DNA from: Bartonella taylorii 8TBB | Lineage (GTDB): Bacteria; Pseudomonadota; Alphaproteobacteria; Rhizobiales; Rhizobiaceae | Length of the DNA stretch: 64,000 nt | Reading direction: 5' to 3' | NCBI RefSeq assembly: GCF_902825155.1 | Contig: NZ_CADEAG010000002.1 | Location: forward strand, 124,001 to 188,000 | Shown here: in pieces, positions 10,039 through 18,481 of the stretch | Layout of the letters: every line of letters begins with the position of its first letter | How positions within the stretch are numbered: the stretch's first letter is position 1 | Position numbers and translations under genes: made by a program | The notes under the pieces: model-generated | Told to the model about the DNA's origin: nothing | The model's database searches: none | Seen by the model: the letters and a program-made list of their open reading frames with translations, nothing else

Positions 10039-10276
10039 GTTTTAAATCTTCATCGGAGATATTAAAACCAGTTATCACATATATGGCGCTAGCATTCCCG
10101 AGTGTATTAAGAATAGCCATTAATTTATCTACAGAGGGCCTTTTCCCTCCGTTTATCATTTGTTGCACATAGTTCTGTCCACAGCCTGCTGCTTTGCTTA
10201 TTTCAATCATTGTGCGTCCGTCACTTTTTATTAATTCAATTAAGCGTTGGAACCAATCTTTTTCAGTCTTTTTCAT
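9962..10276 (-). CDS. XRE-family helix-turn-helix repressor-like protein
   Basis: A 104-aa DNA-binding protein. The N-terminal half carries a helix-turn-helix of the lambda Cro/CI type (TMIEISKAAGCGQNYVQQMI, then NGGKRPSVDKLMAIL). The C-terminal tail is short, without a peptidase or dimerisation domain that can be recognised. The start at 10276 is chosen because AAAGG lies 7 bases upstream; an in-frame ATG at 10294 lacks such a site. A perfect palindrome lies 20 bp upstream of the start. Probably a phage-type regulator; its targets are unknown. Confidence is high for the fold and low for the role. Confidence 0.8.
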   Translation of the reverse strand: MKKTEKDWFQRLIELIKSDGRTMIEISKAAGCGQNYVQQMINGGKRPSVDKLMAILNTLGNASAIYVITGFNISDEDLKLIALISSGDKKKIEALSVLLTEKQL

Positions 10277-10296
10277 TTTTAGACCTTTACACATTT

Positions 10297-10308
10297 ACGC
10301 TATAGCGT
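10297..10308. promoter_or_regulatory. Palindromic operator candidate (ACGCTATAGCGT)
   Basis: A perfect 12-bp palindrome, flanked by further near-symmetry (TT...AA), sits 20 bp upstream of the start of the XRE gene. Such sites are the usual autoregulatory operators of small phage-type repressors. The link is inferred from position only. Confidence 0.45.
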
Positions 10309-10693
10309 TAATATTGCACTGCGAATCTAGAATAGATGATATAAGGAGCGTGAAGATATCCATGCGTAGCTTTTCGCCTGTGGAGGATAGAGGGTTGTTT
10401 TTAACTAATAACAAAATTTCCCCCATGCACTTTCAGATTCGAATCAATACAAAATGGTTACTTAGTTCCACGATTGTGACAGAATGGATGCGTATAACCA
10501 GAAATGGAAATACACTTAGTATGTTCATGAAATATTGCCGATAATATACGCAGCATCACTATAAATCAAGATATCCCCTAACATTGGCATTTGTAAGGAA
10601 TTTCTGCGTTAAGGTGGTACGCAGATAGAATAAAGCTTTACAGCCTTAAGAGAAGGATCATGGCTGTAAAAAATGTAAATTCATAAGTGCGAG
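10309..10693 (+). other. Spacer between the repressor and the YdcK-like gene
   Basis: About 385 bp without a credible gene. It holds a short imperfect inverted repeat (CTGCGTTAAGGTGGTACGCAG, about 10603-10624) and a CTTAAGAGAAGGATCATGG segment. No promoter can be assigned with confidence. Confidence 0.4.
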
Positions 10694-11323
10694 ATGTCAT
10701 TTTTTTGTTTTAATAGATCAGGTTACTACCAGATGGTATATCGTATGTGTGTATTAAGAGACTTTGGAAATACCAAAAAAAGTATTTTTGGTGATTTTAT
10801 AGAGTATGAAGGTGATTGTTCGGGGAAATATCGTATAAGTGATCAATACTTTATCAAAGGTGAATTTGCTTTTACTGATACTATTCTGATTTCTAATAGT
10901 GCTCGTGTTTGCAATGACAGCATTATCAATGCACAGATATGTTGTATATTGCTTGTTTCTAGCAGTGTTTGTTTTTACGACAATGCTAAGGTTTGTAACT
11001 ATGAAGATTTTCGCAATGAAAAGGAAATTTGCATAGATAACCGCATTCTCTATACTATAAAAAAGATCCCCAAAAACAAAGTGGGGGAGTTGCGTGTAGA
11101 GCCTATCATACCGTTAGCATTGTCTGAAATTGTTTGTGTTTTTACGGTTTATATAAATAAATACAGTGCAAATGATTGGCGTAAGAGTATAGATTTCGGC
11201 AGCTTTCATGGGGTTATTTTGCGTCACTTGTTAGAGTGTTTTGTAGAAAGAATAAGAGTACTAAGCGTGATTTGTTATACTTGGCATGTACAATTTTTAG
11301 TATTCTTTTTTATGGAGGGTTGA
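10694..11323 (+). CDS. YdcK-like repeat protein, phage-associated (diverged)
   Basis: A 209-aa frame. Residues ~18-95 resemble the N-terminal part of YdcK-like proteins: an opening VLRDFGNTKKSIFGDFIE, then a run of short beta-helix-type repeats seen as ISNSARVCNDSII and FYDNAKVCN. The C-terminal ~80 residues are hydrophobic and look unrelated, with two probable membrane segments. A decayed second copy of the opening motif lies at 11714. The start is uncertain (ATG at 10694, 10733 or 10745). Function unknown; phage or accessory origin is inferred from context. Confidence 0.5.
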   Translation: MSFFCFNRSGYYQMVYRMCVLRDFGNTKKSIFGDFIEYEGDCSGKYRISDQYFIKGEFAFTDTILISNSARVCNDSIINAQICCILLVSSSVCFYDNAKVCNYEDFRNEKEICIDNRILYTIKKIPKNKVGELRVEPIIPLALSEIVCVFTVYINKYSANDWRKSIDFGSFHGVILRHLLECFVERIRVLSVICYTWHVQFLVFFFMEG

Positions 11324-11375
11324 ACCAAACAAATCAGTCAAAAGATTAATCTAATAAAGACTAAAGGAGATCAAA

Positions 11376-11690
11376 ATGAATGTAAATGAAATTTTATTAG
11401 GAGTTGTAGTTATTATTGTGCTTTTAAGTGGTATTACGTTTTGGTTTGCTTTTTATTATCGTGGTCAGGTTAAAGCTCTGAAAGAAGAGGCAAGAAAAAT
11501 AAAACATGAGTTCTTAAGAGATTCTATGAAGATGACTGAGGAACGAGATAGGGCAATTAGAGATCAAAGTATGGTGATTAAAAGACGTGATAAAGCAATT
11601 GAAAAACTAAAAAAACAAATTAAGCAGCACGAAGAAGTTATAAAGCAACATCGGGGAGCAATTAAATCTGAGGATGATGCGAAAAGATGA
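11376..11690 (+). CDS. Small membrane-anchored coiled-coil protein
   Basis: A 104-aa protein with a strong ribosome-binding site (AAAGGAG, 6 bases before the ATG). Residues ~7-27 form one membrane helix (LLGVVVIIVLLSGITFWFAF). The remainder is very rich in K, E, R and Q and looks like a continuous coiled coil (for example KAIEKLKKQIKQHEEVIKQH). No family recognised. The layout resembles phage Rz-type spanins or small tail/membrane chaperones, but there is no lysis cassette beside it. It lies between two copies of a YdcK-like gene. Confidence 0.65.
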   Translation: MNVNEILLGVVVIIVLLSGITFWFAFYYRGQVKALKEEARKIKHEFLRDSMKMTEERDRAIRDQSMVIKRRDKAIEKLKKQIKQHEEVIKQHRGAIKSEDDAKR

Positions 11691-11713
11691 TTTGTGCACA
11701 TTTGCATTGGATC

Positions 11714-12047
11714 TGTGTATTAAAAGATTTTGGTAATGTTAAAAAAGGTAATTAAAGGGGTGAGGGATAAAAAGAAAGGTAAGCCTTTGTCATAAAAGTA
11801 AATGTTGGGTTGGTGGTAAGATTATGTTTTGGGGTAATGCTAAAAGTTTATCGAAGGGTAGTCATTTGTGGCAATGTAAAAGTTTATAGCGATGCACTGA
11901 TTTATGGATATGCCAAGGTTAGCAAGAATACATATATATGATTCCGTAACTTTTTATGAAAATGCAGCTGTTTGTGGTGATATACATATTGCTACAAACA
12001 ATATTGAAGGTGGTACGTTAACTTGGGGAATGAAGTATATTATGTAA
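11714..12047 (+). pseudogene. Decayed second copy of the YdcK-like repeat gene
   Basis: Translation of 11714-11752 gives CVLKDFGNVKKGN then a stop, almost the same as CVLRDFGNTKKS in the gene at 10694. Downstream, about 11840-11941 reads ICGNVKVYSDALIYGYAKV in one frame and about 11946-12047 reads VTFYENAAVCGDIHIATNN in another. Both are typical of the beta-helix repeats. Stops and frame changes break it into at least three pieces. An 85-codon frame at 12023-12280 overlaps its end and is not called. Confidence 0.7.
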
Positions 12048-12464
12048 AATCGTCTCAAGAAATTGGTATAGCAGTAGCAAGAAAAAAGCTTACTGTTAAT
12101 TTGGAAGATAAAGTGGTCAAAAGAAATAGGAAAAGAAGGGCGCGTGCAGAAGACATTGGTATTTGGTATAATAATCACATTCATGATTTACGTACGTTCC
12201 ATTACATTTATTACTCTTACTTGTACGAACAGATACAAGACTTGAGAAAATTTCTGGTTGTCAATTCAATAGCAGCTTGACTATTATTTTGGATATAAAC
12301 TACAGCATACACGAGAAGCTTTATCTAAGTTATTTGTGTATGTTAAAAACTGCATAAAAAAATCACTCTCCCATTGAAAAAAGCCAGTCATTATTTTACT
12401 CACCATAAAAGTGTAAAATTCCCAAGATACAAAGTAAAAATTCCCGTCTCAACGGTAAAGAGCG
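12048..12464 (+). other. Gene-free spacer
   Basis: About 420 bp, AT-rich, following the decayed repeat gene. Nothing with a recognisable family, RNA structure or terminator was seen. Confidence 0.5.
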
Positions 12465-12644
12465 CTAGGAACGTAATTCTCTAATAAGGGCTTTATGCGT
12501 AATTTCTTTTATCTGCTCAATATTTATCAAGATATCCTGTTTCGTTGGATAGCCTTTACTAGAAAAAGCGATTTTTTGTTCATCTCCTGAGATTAGACGC
12601 CAGTACCATTGATTGTGAACTCCTTGAAACACCTCAAAAAACAT
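12465..12644 (-). CDS. DUF1508 (YegP-like) small protein
   Basis: A 59-aa protein containing one DUF1508 unit: MFFEVFQGVHNQWYWRLIS, then IAFSSKGYPTKQDILINIEQI. This matches the family pattern (F-x-G-x-x-x-W-x-x-R-L and S-x-G-Y-x-x-K). The start at 12644 is chosen because GAGGTGG lies a few bases upstream; the longer frame to 12692 has no such site. The function of DUF1508 is not established. Confidence 0.75.
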   Translation of the reverse strand: MFFEVFQGVHNQWYWRLISGDEQKIAFSSKGYPTKQDILINIEQIKEITHKALIRELRS

Positions 12645-13064
12645 GCTTTCCACCTCATAAAATAGCCGATAATTTGCAGGATAAATATTCAACCAATTTG
12701 ACTATAAGAATTAAGGTATGTCTCTATAGTGAGTAGTCAATATATTCCTTTTTATTTTTTTAATCTCAACAACAATTTCCACGAGAATCATATCTTCTAA
12801 CAAGAAAATATTTATTGTCAATAATGTATAAATAGGTATTTTATACTATAAAATTTATTTTTTTAATTCTCAATCCATTGTATTCTTAATTTATAGTAAG
12901 AATTTTTTTCCATTGCTATTAGTTGAATATATTCAACTATATTACTATAGAAATAAATTTTATACAGTATATTAAACTTTACCAACACAAAAAAAAGTAA
13001 AAGCACATTTTTCCGTGCTGATAAAGCTTACATCTATCTTTTTCATCCTTTTTGATAAAGATAT
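12645..13064. other. Very AT-rich spacer
   Basis: About 420 bp of extremely AT-rich DNA between the DUF1508 gene and the XRE gene, both minus strand. It contains a terminator-like hairpin listed separately and a local repeat (TAGTTGAATATATTCAACTA near 12929). No gene seen. Confidence 0.5.
12989..13019 (-). terminator. Rho-independent terminator downstream of the 179-aa XRE gene
   Basis: Read on the minus strand, AGCAC and GTGCT form a stem with an 8-nt loop, followed by TTTACTTTTTTTT. It lies about 45 bp after the stop codon of the XRE gene, where a terminator would be expected. Confidence 0.6.
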
Positions 13065-13604
13065 CTACTGATTAGCTATAATTTCTTTTTGCGATATGCT
13101 GCGAATGAGTAAATCAATGAACAAACTAAGAGTATAAGAATTAGCCATTTTTGCCTTTATATCTATCAGAGAAGTTGTGACTTTTGGGTTAAGGTTATTA
13201 GATAAACCTTGTCTTGATAAATATTGCTGCAACTTTTCATAAGAGCTATCAATTTTTTCTTGATTTAGTTTTTCACCACTATCACCGTTGGTAAGAATCT
13301 CTTCAAGACCCTCAATTTTTTTTATAAAATAGTTCCAATCAAAGTCACCTTTAGTATACTCGGTGTCAAACATTTTTCCCTGTCCCGTTAAAAGCCAATT
13401 AATATTGACACCGTATAGCGTGCGATATGTTTGTAAGACACTAAGATTAGGTTCTCTTTCTCCACGCTCATAAAAAGCGATGGAGTTTTTTGTCATGCTA
13501 AAACTTTTAGCTAGTGCTTCACGTGATGGATCTCCTAAAGCAAGGCGTACATAACGTAAACGTTTTCCAAATATAGTTTTTGATTCAGTTTCAGGACGTG
13601 CCAC
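13065..13604 (-). CDS. XRE-family transcriptional regulator (phage-repressor-like)
   Basis: A 179-aa regulator. Residues ~10-70 form a helix-turn-helix of the CI/C2 type (REALAKSFSMTKNSIAFYER, then GEREPNLSVL), ending in the WLLTGQGKMF motif common in phage repressors. The C-terminal half has no LexA/CI peptidase motif, so it is not a self-cleaving repressor. It uses a GTG start at 13604 with GAGGGAGA about 7 bases upstream. It is divergent from the DUF475 gene. Its targets are unknown; imperfect inverted repeats in the spacer are candidate operators. Confidence 0.85.
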   Translation of the reverse strand: MARPETESKTIFGKRLRYVRLALGDPSREALAKSFSMTKNSIAFYERGEREPNLSVLQTYRTLYGVNINWLLTGQGKMFDTEYTKGDFDWNYFIKKIEGLEEILTNGDSGEKLNQEKIDSSYEKLQQYLSRQGLSNNLNPKVTTSLIDIKAKMANSYTLSLFIDLLIRSISQKEIIANQ

Positions 13605-13949
13605 GAATTATCTCCCTCAGTAAATCATCATGGTATAGATTTTGACCGATAAAGGCACACTATGTATTAATACCTCATGATGTAATGTCAATATTTATAG
13701 TTTTATTTCTCTTTATTTTTTTTAATTTTAGTGGATAGAAAGCTATTTTTAATTTGTTATATTGCATATTATTTAAGATCGGTATTCATTTCAGAAAAAA
13801 TGATAAAGTTATCGGTTCTTTTCTTGTTTTTTCTGCAGAAAATTCCATATTGATGTGCCGTGTATATCTTATCTATTTTTGCATTGATAGATGCAATCTT
13901 TTGATTCGCATTACAGATGGATTAAAAAAATAAATTTTGAGGAATGATT
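13605..13949. promoter_or_regulatory. Divergent promoter region with inverted repeat
   Basis: About 345 bp between two divergent genes. CATCATGGTAT (13626-13636) and ATACCTCATGATG (13670-13682) are near-perfect inverse copies about 33 bp apart, just upstream of the XRE start, and could be operator half-sites. The rest is AT-rich, with no gene. Confidence 0.35.
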
Positions 13950-14984
13950 ATGGCCCTATTAGGCTATTTTAGATGGGCTTTTTTTTTCACGATTGTTGGC
14001 GTTTTTATGGGAGGGGCTATTGGTTGGTTTGAGACAGGAAGTGTTACTGGTTTTCTTAAATATTTTTTTATTTGTTGTGTTTTAGGAATTTTGGAAATTT
14101 CTTTATCTTTTGATAATTCCATTATTAATGCACGTATTCTTGGAAAAATGGATCCGTTATGGCGCGGTCGTTTTTTGGTATGGGGCATTTTGGTGGCTGT
14201 ATTTGGGATGCGGATTGTTTTTCCGTTATTGGTGGTTGTCGTTGCTGTTGGGATTAATCCAATTTCGGCAGTAAAATTAGCGATATGGGAACCACATCAA
14301 TATGCCGCAATCTTAACAGATTCTCATGTGGGAATTGCAGCTTTTGGGGGAACTTTCCTCATGATGGTTGGTTTGAAATATTTTTTTGATCCTGAAAAAG
14401 ACGTGCATTGGCTTTCCTTTATAGAGAAACCTGCTCAAAAGTTTGGGGCTCTTGGTGGTATTGATATTGCAATCGTTTTGACTTTGATATTGTTCTTTTC
14501 AGAACAGATTGTAACAGAAAATAAAATGACTTTTTTACTTGCTAGCCTTTATGGACTTTTGACGTTTATAGGTGTCGACGTTGTCAGTTCGCTTTTGGAT
14601 ACTCCAAAAACATCGTTAACCACGGTTGCAAAAGGGGGGGCCGGTGCATTTCTGTATCTAGAAATTTTAGATGCTAGTTTTTCTTTTGATGGCGTTGTTG
14701 GTGCTTTTGCTTTTTCACACAATCTTTTTATTATTGCAATTGGTCTTGGTATAGGTGCGTTTTATGTTCGTTCTATGACGATTATGTTGGTCGAATCAGG
14801 GATGTTGTTGCATTATCGTTATTTGGAGCATGGTGCTTTTTATGCAATTTTGGTACTCGCAGTGATTATGTATCTGCAAACTATTATATCGGTTCCTGAA
14901 GTATTTACAGGACTAGTGGGGGTCTTTATTATTGGAATGGCATTTTATTCTTCTCTTCGTTTTAAGGGTCATCTATCTGAATAA
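13950..14984 (+). CDS. TerC/DUF475-family integral membrane protein
   Basis: A 344-aa polytopic inner-membrane protein of the DUF475 branch of the TerC superfamily. It has about nine hydrophobic segments. The conserved acidic motifs of the family are visible: EISLSFDNSIINARIL (near residue 45) and LDASFSFDGVVGAFAFS (near residue 230), two inverted half-copies thought to form a metal-ion site. The ATG at 13950 lies 6 bases after GAGGA; an ATG at 13944 directly touches the site and is less likely. The frame contains a run of seven G at 14634. The substrate is unknown, possibly a metal ion. Confidence 0.85.
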   Translation: MALLGYFRWAFFFTIVGVFMGGAIGWFETGSVTGFLKYFFICCVLGILEISLSFDNSIINARILGKMDPLWRGRFLVWGILVAVFGMRIVFPLLVVVVAVGINPISAVKLAIWEPHQYAAILTDSHVGIAAFGGTFLMMVGLKYFFDPEKDVHWLSFIEKPAQKFGALGGIDIAIVLTLILFFSEQIVTENKMTFLLASLYGLLTFIGVDVVSSLLDTPKTSLTTVAKGGAGAFLYLEILDASFSFDGVVGAFAFSHNLFIIAIGLGIGAFYVRSMTIMLVESGMLLHYRYLEHGAFYAILVLAVIMYLQTIISVPEVFTGLVGVFIIGMAFYSSLRFKGHLSE

Positions 14985-15050
14985 GCATGTTGTGTCTGAA
15001 TGAATTAAAAATTTTTTATGCGTTGCAATAGCAGGATAAAAGAAGATATT

Positions 15051-15659
15051 TTAGGAGGACATTAAGAGCTCTATACCGGATTCATTCATAGTTTTAAGCA
15101 TTGTGTTAAGCGATCCGTTTAAATCAATACCAGCACAGGCGTTTAATGAAACGCTGACTTTAAAGCCGCATTGTATGGCGTGAAGTGCAGAAAATCCCAC
15201 ACAGAAATCGGTTGCTAAGCCACACATGGCGAGCTTAGTAAAACCATGTTCTTTGAGATAAACTTGTAAGCCTGTTGGTGTTTTTTGATCATTTTCAAAA
15301 AAGGCCGAATAGCTATCAATTTTTTGATTATAGCCTTTTCTAAGGATAAGTTGTGCTTTTTCCGCTCTGAGAGATGTGTGAAACTCTGCTCCTTGTGTTC
15401 CTTGTATGCAATGATCCGGCCAAAGTATTTGAGGGCCGTACTCAAGGTTGACGGTATCATAGGGTATTTTTTCAGGATAGGAGGAAGCGAAGCTGCAATG
15501 GTTTTTAGGATGCCAGTCTTGGGTTAAAATGACATGATCAAAATGGTCTATGAGATTATTGACAGCCGGTAAAATGGTATCACTTTGTGGTACTGCAAGT
15601 GCTCCACCTGGTAAGAAGTCATTTTGCACATCAATGACGATTAAGACTTTTTTTTCCAT
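15051..15659 (-). CDS. pncA: Nicotinamidase/pyrazinamidase PncA
   Basis: Hydrolyses nicotinamide to nicotinate and ammonia in NAD salvage. The 202-aa isochorismatase-fold protein has its catalytic triad D10, K108 and C153 in place (VIDVQNDFLPGGA, RKGYNQKIDSYSAF, CGLATDFCV). The metal ligands D48, H50 and H83 are also present (TQDWHP and WPDHC). Length is normal. It follows the unknown gene at 15698 by 38 bp on the same strand, so they are probably co-transcribed. Confidence 0.95.
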   Translation of the reverse strand: MEKKVLIVIDVQNDFLPGGALAVPQSDTILPAVNNLIDHFDHVILTQDWHPKNHCSFASSYPEKIPYDTVNLEYGPQILWPDHCIQGTQGAEFHTSLRAEKAQLILRKGYNQKIDSYSAFFENDQKTPTGLQVYLKEHGFTKLAMCGLATDFCVGFSALHAIQCGFKVSVSLNACAGIDLNGSLNTMLKTMNESGIELLMSS

Positions 15660-15697
15660 TAATATATTCCTGTTAGGAGACTTGCGTTTATGGTACT

Positions 15698-16231
15698 TTA
15701 AAAGGCTTGAAGTTTTGAGATAATTTCATGGATATTGGTATTATTTTTATAATTATCAAGCCAAAAAAGAGGAGTAGATAAGTTTTTACAATTTGTTTTA
15801 TAATTTTCTATAAATTGCAACCATGTACCAATGGGAAGTGCACTGTAGTCATTAATCGCTACATGATGGCGCAAAGCTTGCATGATCTTCATGCTTGGGA
15901 CGTCTGATCCCAGAAGGCGGCGTTCATTCTGTAAACATAACTTAAGCCATATCAATGCAAGGGGTGAAGTCGATTGTTTTCCGTAACATAAAATTGATGA
16001 AAAAAAGGAAGGGTTTTCTACTGCATAATGTAAAGCCCACAAAGCAAAAAAAGAGGGGGCATAGAGGACTGTTTTTTGGGGTGATACGTTACTACATTGG
16101 TAAGTCGGCTTAATACGATAAAAACACACTGTTATATCTGGTAAGAAAAAAAGAGGCGATGTTTGATAACACGCCTCAGGTGCAGCTAAAAAAATTTTCT
16201 TGTTTTTCTTCGAAGAGGCGTTTTTTTGCAT
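15698..16231 (-). CDS. Hypothetical protein upstream of pncA
   Basis: A 177-aa frame, not confidently recognised. A central stretch (TVLYAPSFFALWALHYAVEN, then ILCYG) has the hydrophobic strand-turn-helix pattern of an alpha/beta-hydrolase nucleophile elbow, but the usual G-x-S-x-G is not there. A degenerate hydrolase, possibly of the pimeloyl-ester-hydrolase kind, is one weak guess. No good ribosome-binding site precedes the ATG at 16231. It is probably in an operon with pncA. Confidence 0.5.
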   Translation of the reverse strand: MQKNASSKKNKKIFLAAPEACYQTSPLFFLPDITVCFYRIKPTYQCSNVSPQKTVLYAPSFFALWALHYAVENPSFFSSILCYGKQSTSPLALIWLKLCLQNERRLLGSDVPSMKIMQALRHHVAINDYSALPIGTWLQFIENYKTNCKNLSTPLFWLDNYKNNTNIHEIISKLQAF

Positions 16232-16380
16232 TCAGAACCGTAATGGGGCTTGTGAGATTAGAAAAAGTGTATCAATATAGTGAAAAGCTTTTGATACAGC
16301 GCAAGCGCTGCTTATCGCGCAGTTAAAGCAATTTTTTCAAAGTTTTAACCTTTAATACCGCACAATGTAAAGAGAAATTT

Positions 16381-18030
16381 ATGGCACGTCAATTTATCTA
16401 TCACATGGCTGGGCTTAATAAGGCTTATGGCAATAAAAAAATTTTAGAGAACATTCATTTGTCTTTTTATCCAGATGCAAAGATCGGTATTTTAGGACCG
16501 AATGGTGCAGGTAAATCAACTATTTTACGTATTATGGCTGGGCTAGATAAGGAATATACAGGAGAGGCATGGCTTTCTGAAGGGGCGCGTTGTGGTTATC
16601 TACCGCAAGAACCTCTTCTTGATGCAAGTAAAGATGTGCGCGGCAATGTGATGGAAGGTGTTGCGGATAAGCAGGCCATTGTCGAGCGTTATAATGCGTT
16701 AATGATGAATTATAGTGAGGAAACGGCTGATGAGAGTGCACGACTTCAGGATATTATCGATAGCCAGAATCTTTGGGATTTAGAAAGTCAAGTGGAAATG
16801 GCTATGACTGCTCTTGGTTGTCCACCAGCAAATGAGGATGTGACAAAACTTTCAGGAGGTGAGAAGCGGCGTGTTGCTCTTTGTAAATTACTTTTGTCGA
16901 AACCCGACTTATTGCTTTTGGATGAACCTACAAACCATTTGGATGCTGAAACTACAGCTTGGCTTGAAAGGCATCTACGTGAATATTCCGGTGCGGTGCT
17001 TTTGATTACGCATGATCGTTATTTTCTCGACAATGTAACCGGTTGGATTTTAGAATTAGATCGCGGTAGAGGTATTCCTTATGAAGGGAATTATTCTGCT
17101 TATTTGGGGGCAAAAGCTAAGCGTTTGGCTCAAGAAGGTCGTGAGGAGGCTGCTCGTCAGCGTGCATTGTCACGTGAGCAAGAATGGATAGCTTCTAGCC
17201 CAAAAGGGCGGCAAGCAAAATCAAAGGCTCGAATTAAGGCCTATGATGAGTTAGTCCAGGCTGCACGTGAGCGTCGTCCTGGAGAGGCGCAAATCGTTAT
17301 TCCCATTGGAGAAAGATTAGGGCAGGTTGTCATTGAAGTTGAGAATCTCTCTAAAGCATATGGTGAGCGTGTGTTAATTGATGATCTCTCTTTTAAACTT
17401 CCTGCTGGTGGTATTGTTGGAGTCATTGGTGCTAATGGTATGGGAAAATCTACCTTGTTTAAAATGTTGACGGGACAGGAACAGCCAGATTCAGGTCAAA
17501 TACGCATCGGTGAAACAGTTCACATGAGTTACGTTGATCAGAATCGCGATTCGTTGGCCGGTGATAAAACCGTTTGGGAGGAAATCTCTGGCGGAAATGA
17601 CATTATTAAGTTGGGGAGATATGAGATGAATAGTCGCGCTTATTGTGGTGCGTTTAATTTCAAGGGTGCAGATCAACAGCAGAAGGTGGCGAATTTATCA
17701 GGAGGGCAACGTAATCGCGTACATTTGGCTAAACTTTTAAAGGAAGGAGGCAATGTTCTTCTTCTTGACGAGCCTACAAATGATCTTGATACAGAAACTT
17801 TGGGTGCATTGGAAGATGCATTGGAAAATTTTGCTGGTTGTGCAGTAATCATATCACACGATCGTATGTTTCTTGATCGATTGGCAACGCATATTTTGGC
17901 CTTTGAGGGTGATGGCCATGTAGAATGGTTTGAAGGTAATTTTGCCGAATATGAGGCTGATAAGGTTCGCCGTCTCGGTGCAGAATCTCTTAATCTTAAG
18001 CGTGTAAATTATAAGCCGCTTACACGCTAG
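16381..18030 (+). CDS. ettA: Energy-dependent translational throttle protein EttA (ABC-F)
   Basis: A cytoplasmic ABC-F ATPase that binds the ribosomal E site and gates entry into elongation according to the ATP/ADP ratio. The 549-aa protein has two ABC domains. The first has Walker A GPNGAGKST (39-47), signature LSGGE and LLLDEPTNHLD; the second has GANGMGKST, LSGGQRNRV and LLLDEPTNDLD. The inter-domain linker includes the basic SPKGRQAKSKARIKAYDEL segment typical of EttA. Length and motifs match the family. It is monocistronic, with divergent neighbours. Confidence 0.95.
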   Translation: MARQFIYHMAGLNKAYGNKKILENIHLSFYPDAKIGILGPNGAGKSTILRIMAGLDKEYTGEAWLSEGARCGYLPQEPLLDASKDVRGNVMEGVADKQAIVERYNALMMNYSEETADESARLQDIIDSQNLWDLESQVEMAMTALGCPPANEDVTKLSGGEKRRVALCKLLLSKPDLLLLDEPTNHLDAETTAWLERHLREYSGAVLLITHDRYFLDNVTGWILELDRGRGIPYEGNYSAYLGAKAKRLAQEGREEAARQRALSREQEWIASSPKGRQAKSKARIKAYDELVQAARERRPGEAQIVIPIGERLGQVVIEVENLSKAYGERVLIDDLSFKLPAGGIVGVIGANGMGKSTLFKMLTGQEQPDSGQIRIGETVHMSYVDQNRDSLAGDKTVWEEISGGNDIIKLGRYEMNSRAYCGAFNFKGADQQQKVANLSGGQRNRVHLAKLLKEGGNVLLLDEPTNDLDTETLGALEDALENFAGCAVIISHDRMFLDRLATHILAFEGDGHVEWFEGNFAEYEADKVRRLGAESLNLKRVNYKPLTR

Positions 18031-18481
18031 AATTTTATATTTTGTATAATTTGATTGAGAAAATGAAGATGGTGTCTGGTATTGTCTTTATTTTTCAAAT
18101 GAGGGTGTGTGCACCATGTTGAAAAGTTTTATTTATCGCATTTCATAAGATAGAAATGAGAATGTAAAATCTTGATTATATCCTTCACGGAATATATATC
18201 GTGCTTTATATGTTGGTTACGTGTACGAGCACCCATTACTTATCGAATTATAAGGGAGAGTTGCAAGTTTTTGTACACAGTTTTGCGATTGCAGTATCAA
18301 TATTTTCTCTAGCATCACGAGAACAAAGGGTATCACGAGAATAAAGTGGCCGTTAGTTTTAGGAGTTGCTTGTTGTTTAGCTTGTCAGAAAACAATATAA
18401 ATAGAAGTAATGCAACTCTATGCCTTCTGCTTGATTTTCTATGAATAGGAATAAATGCTTATCTGAGCAGTAAGGAATATG
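18031..18481 (+). other. Spacer between ettA and the ArsR-fusion gene
   Basis: About 450 bp, AT-rich, with no protein gene. A minus-strand frame (18377-18574) is antisense to the next gene's start and is rejected. No clear terminator for ettA was found. Confidence 0.5.

Noticed and set aside
12023-12280. 85-codon frame
   Set aside because: Overlaps the decayed repeat gene in another frame and has no family.
14634-14640. G7 run in the TerC-like gene (another in mraY at 29384)
   Set aside because: Frames are intact and seven G is short; phase variation is not supported, and it would be lethal in mraY.
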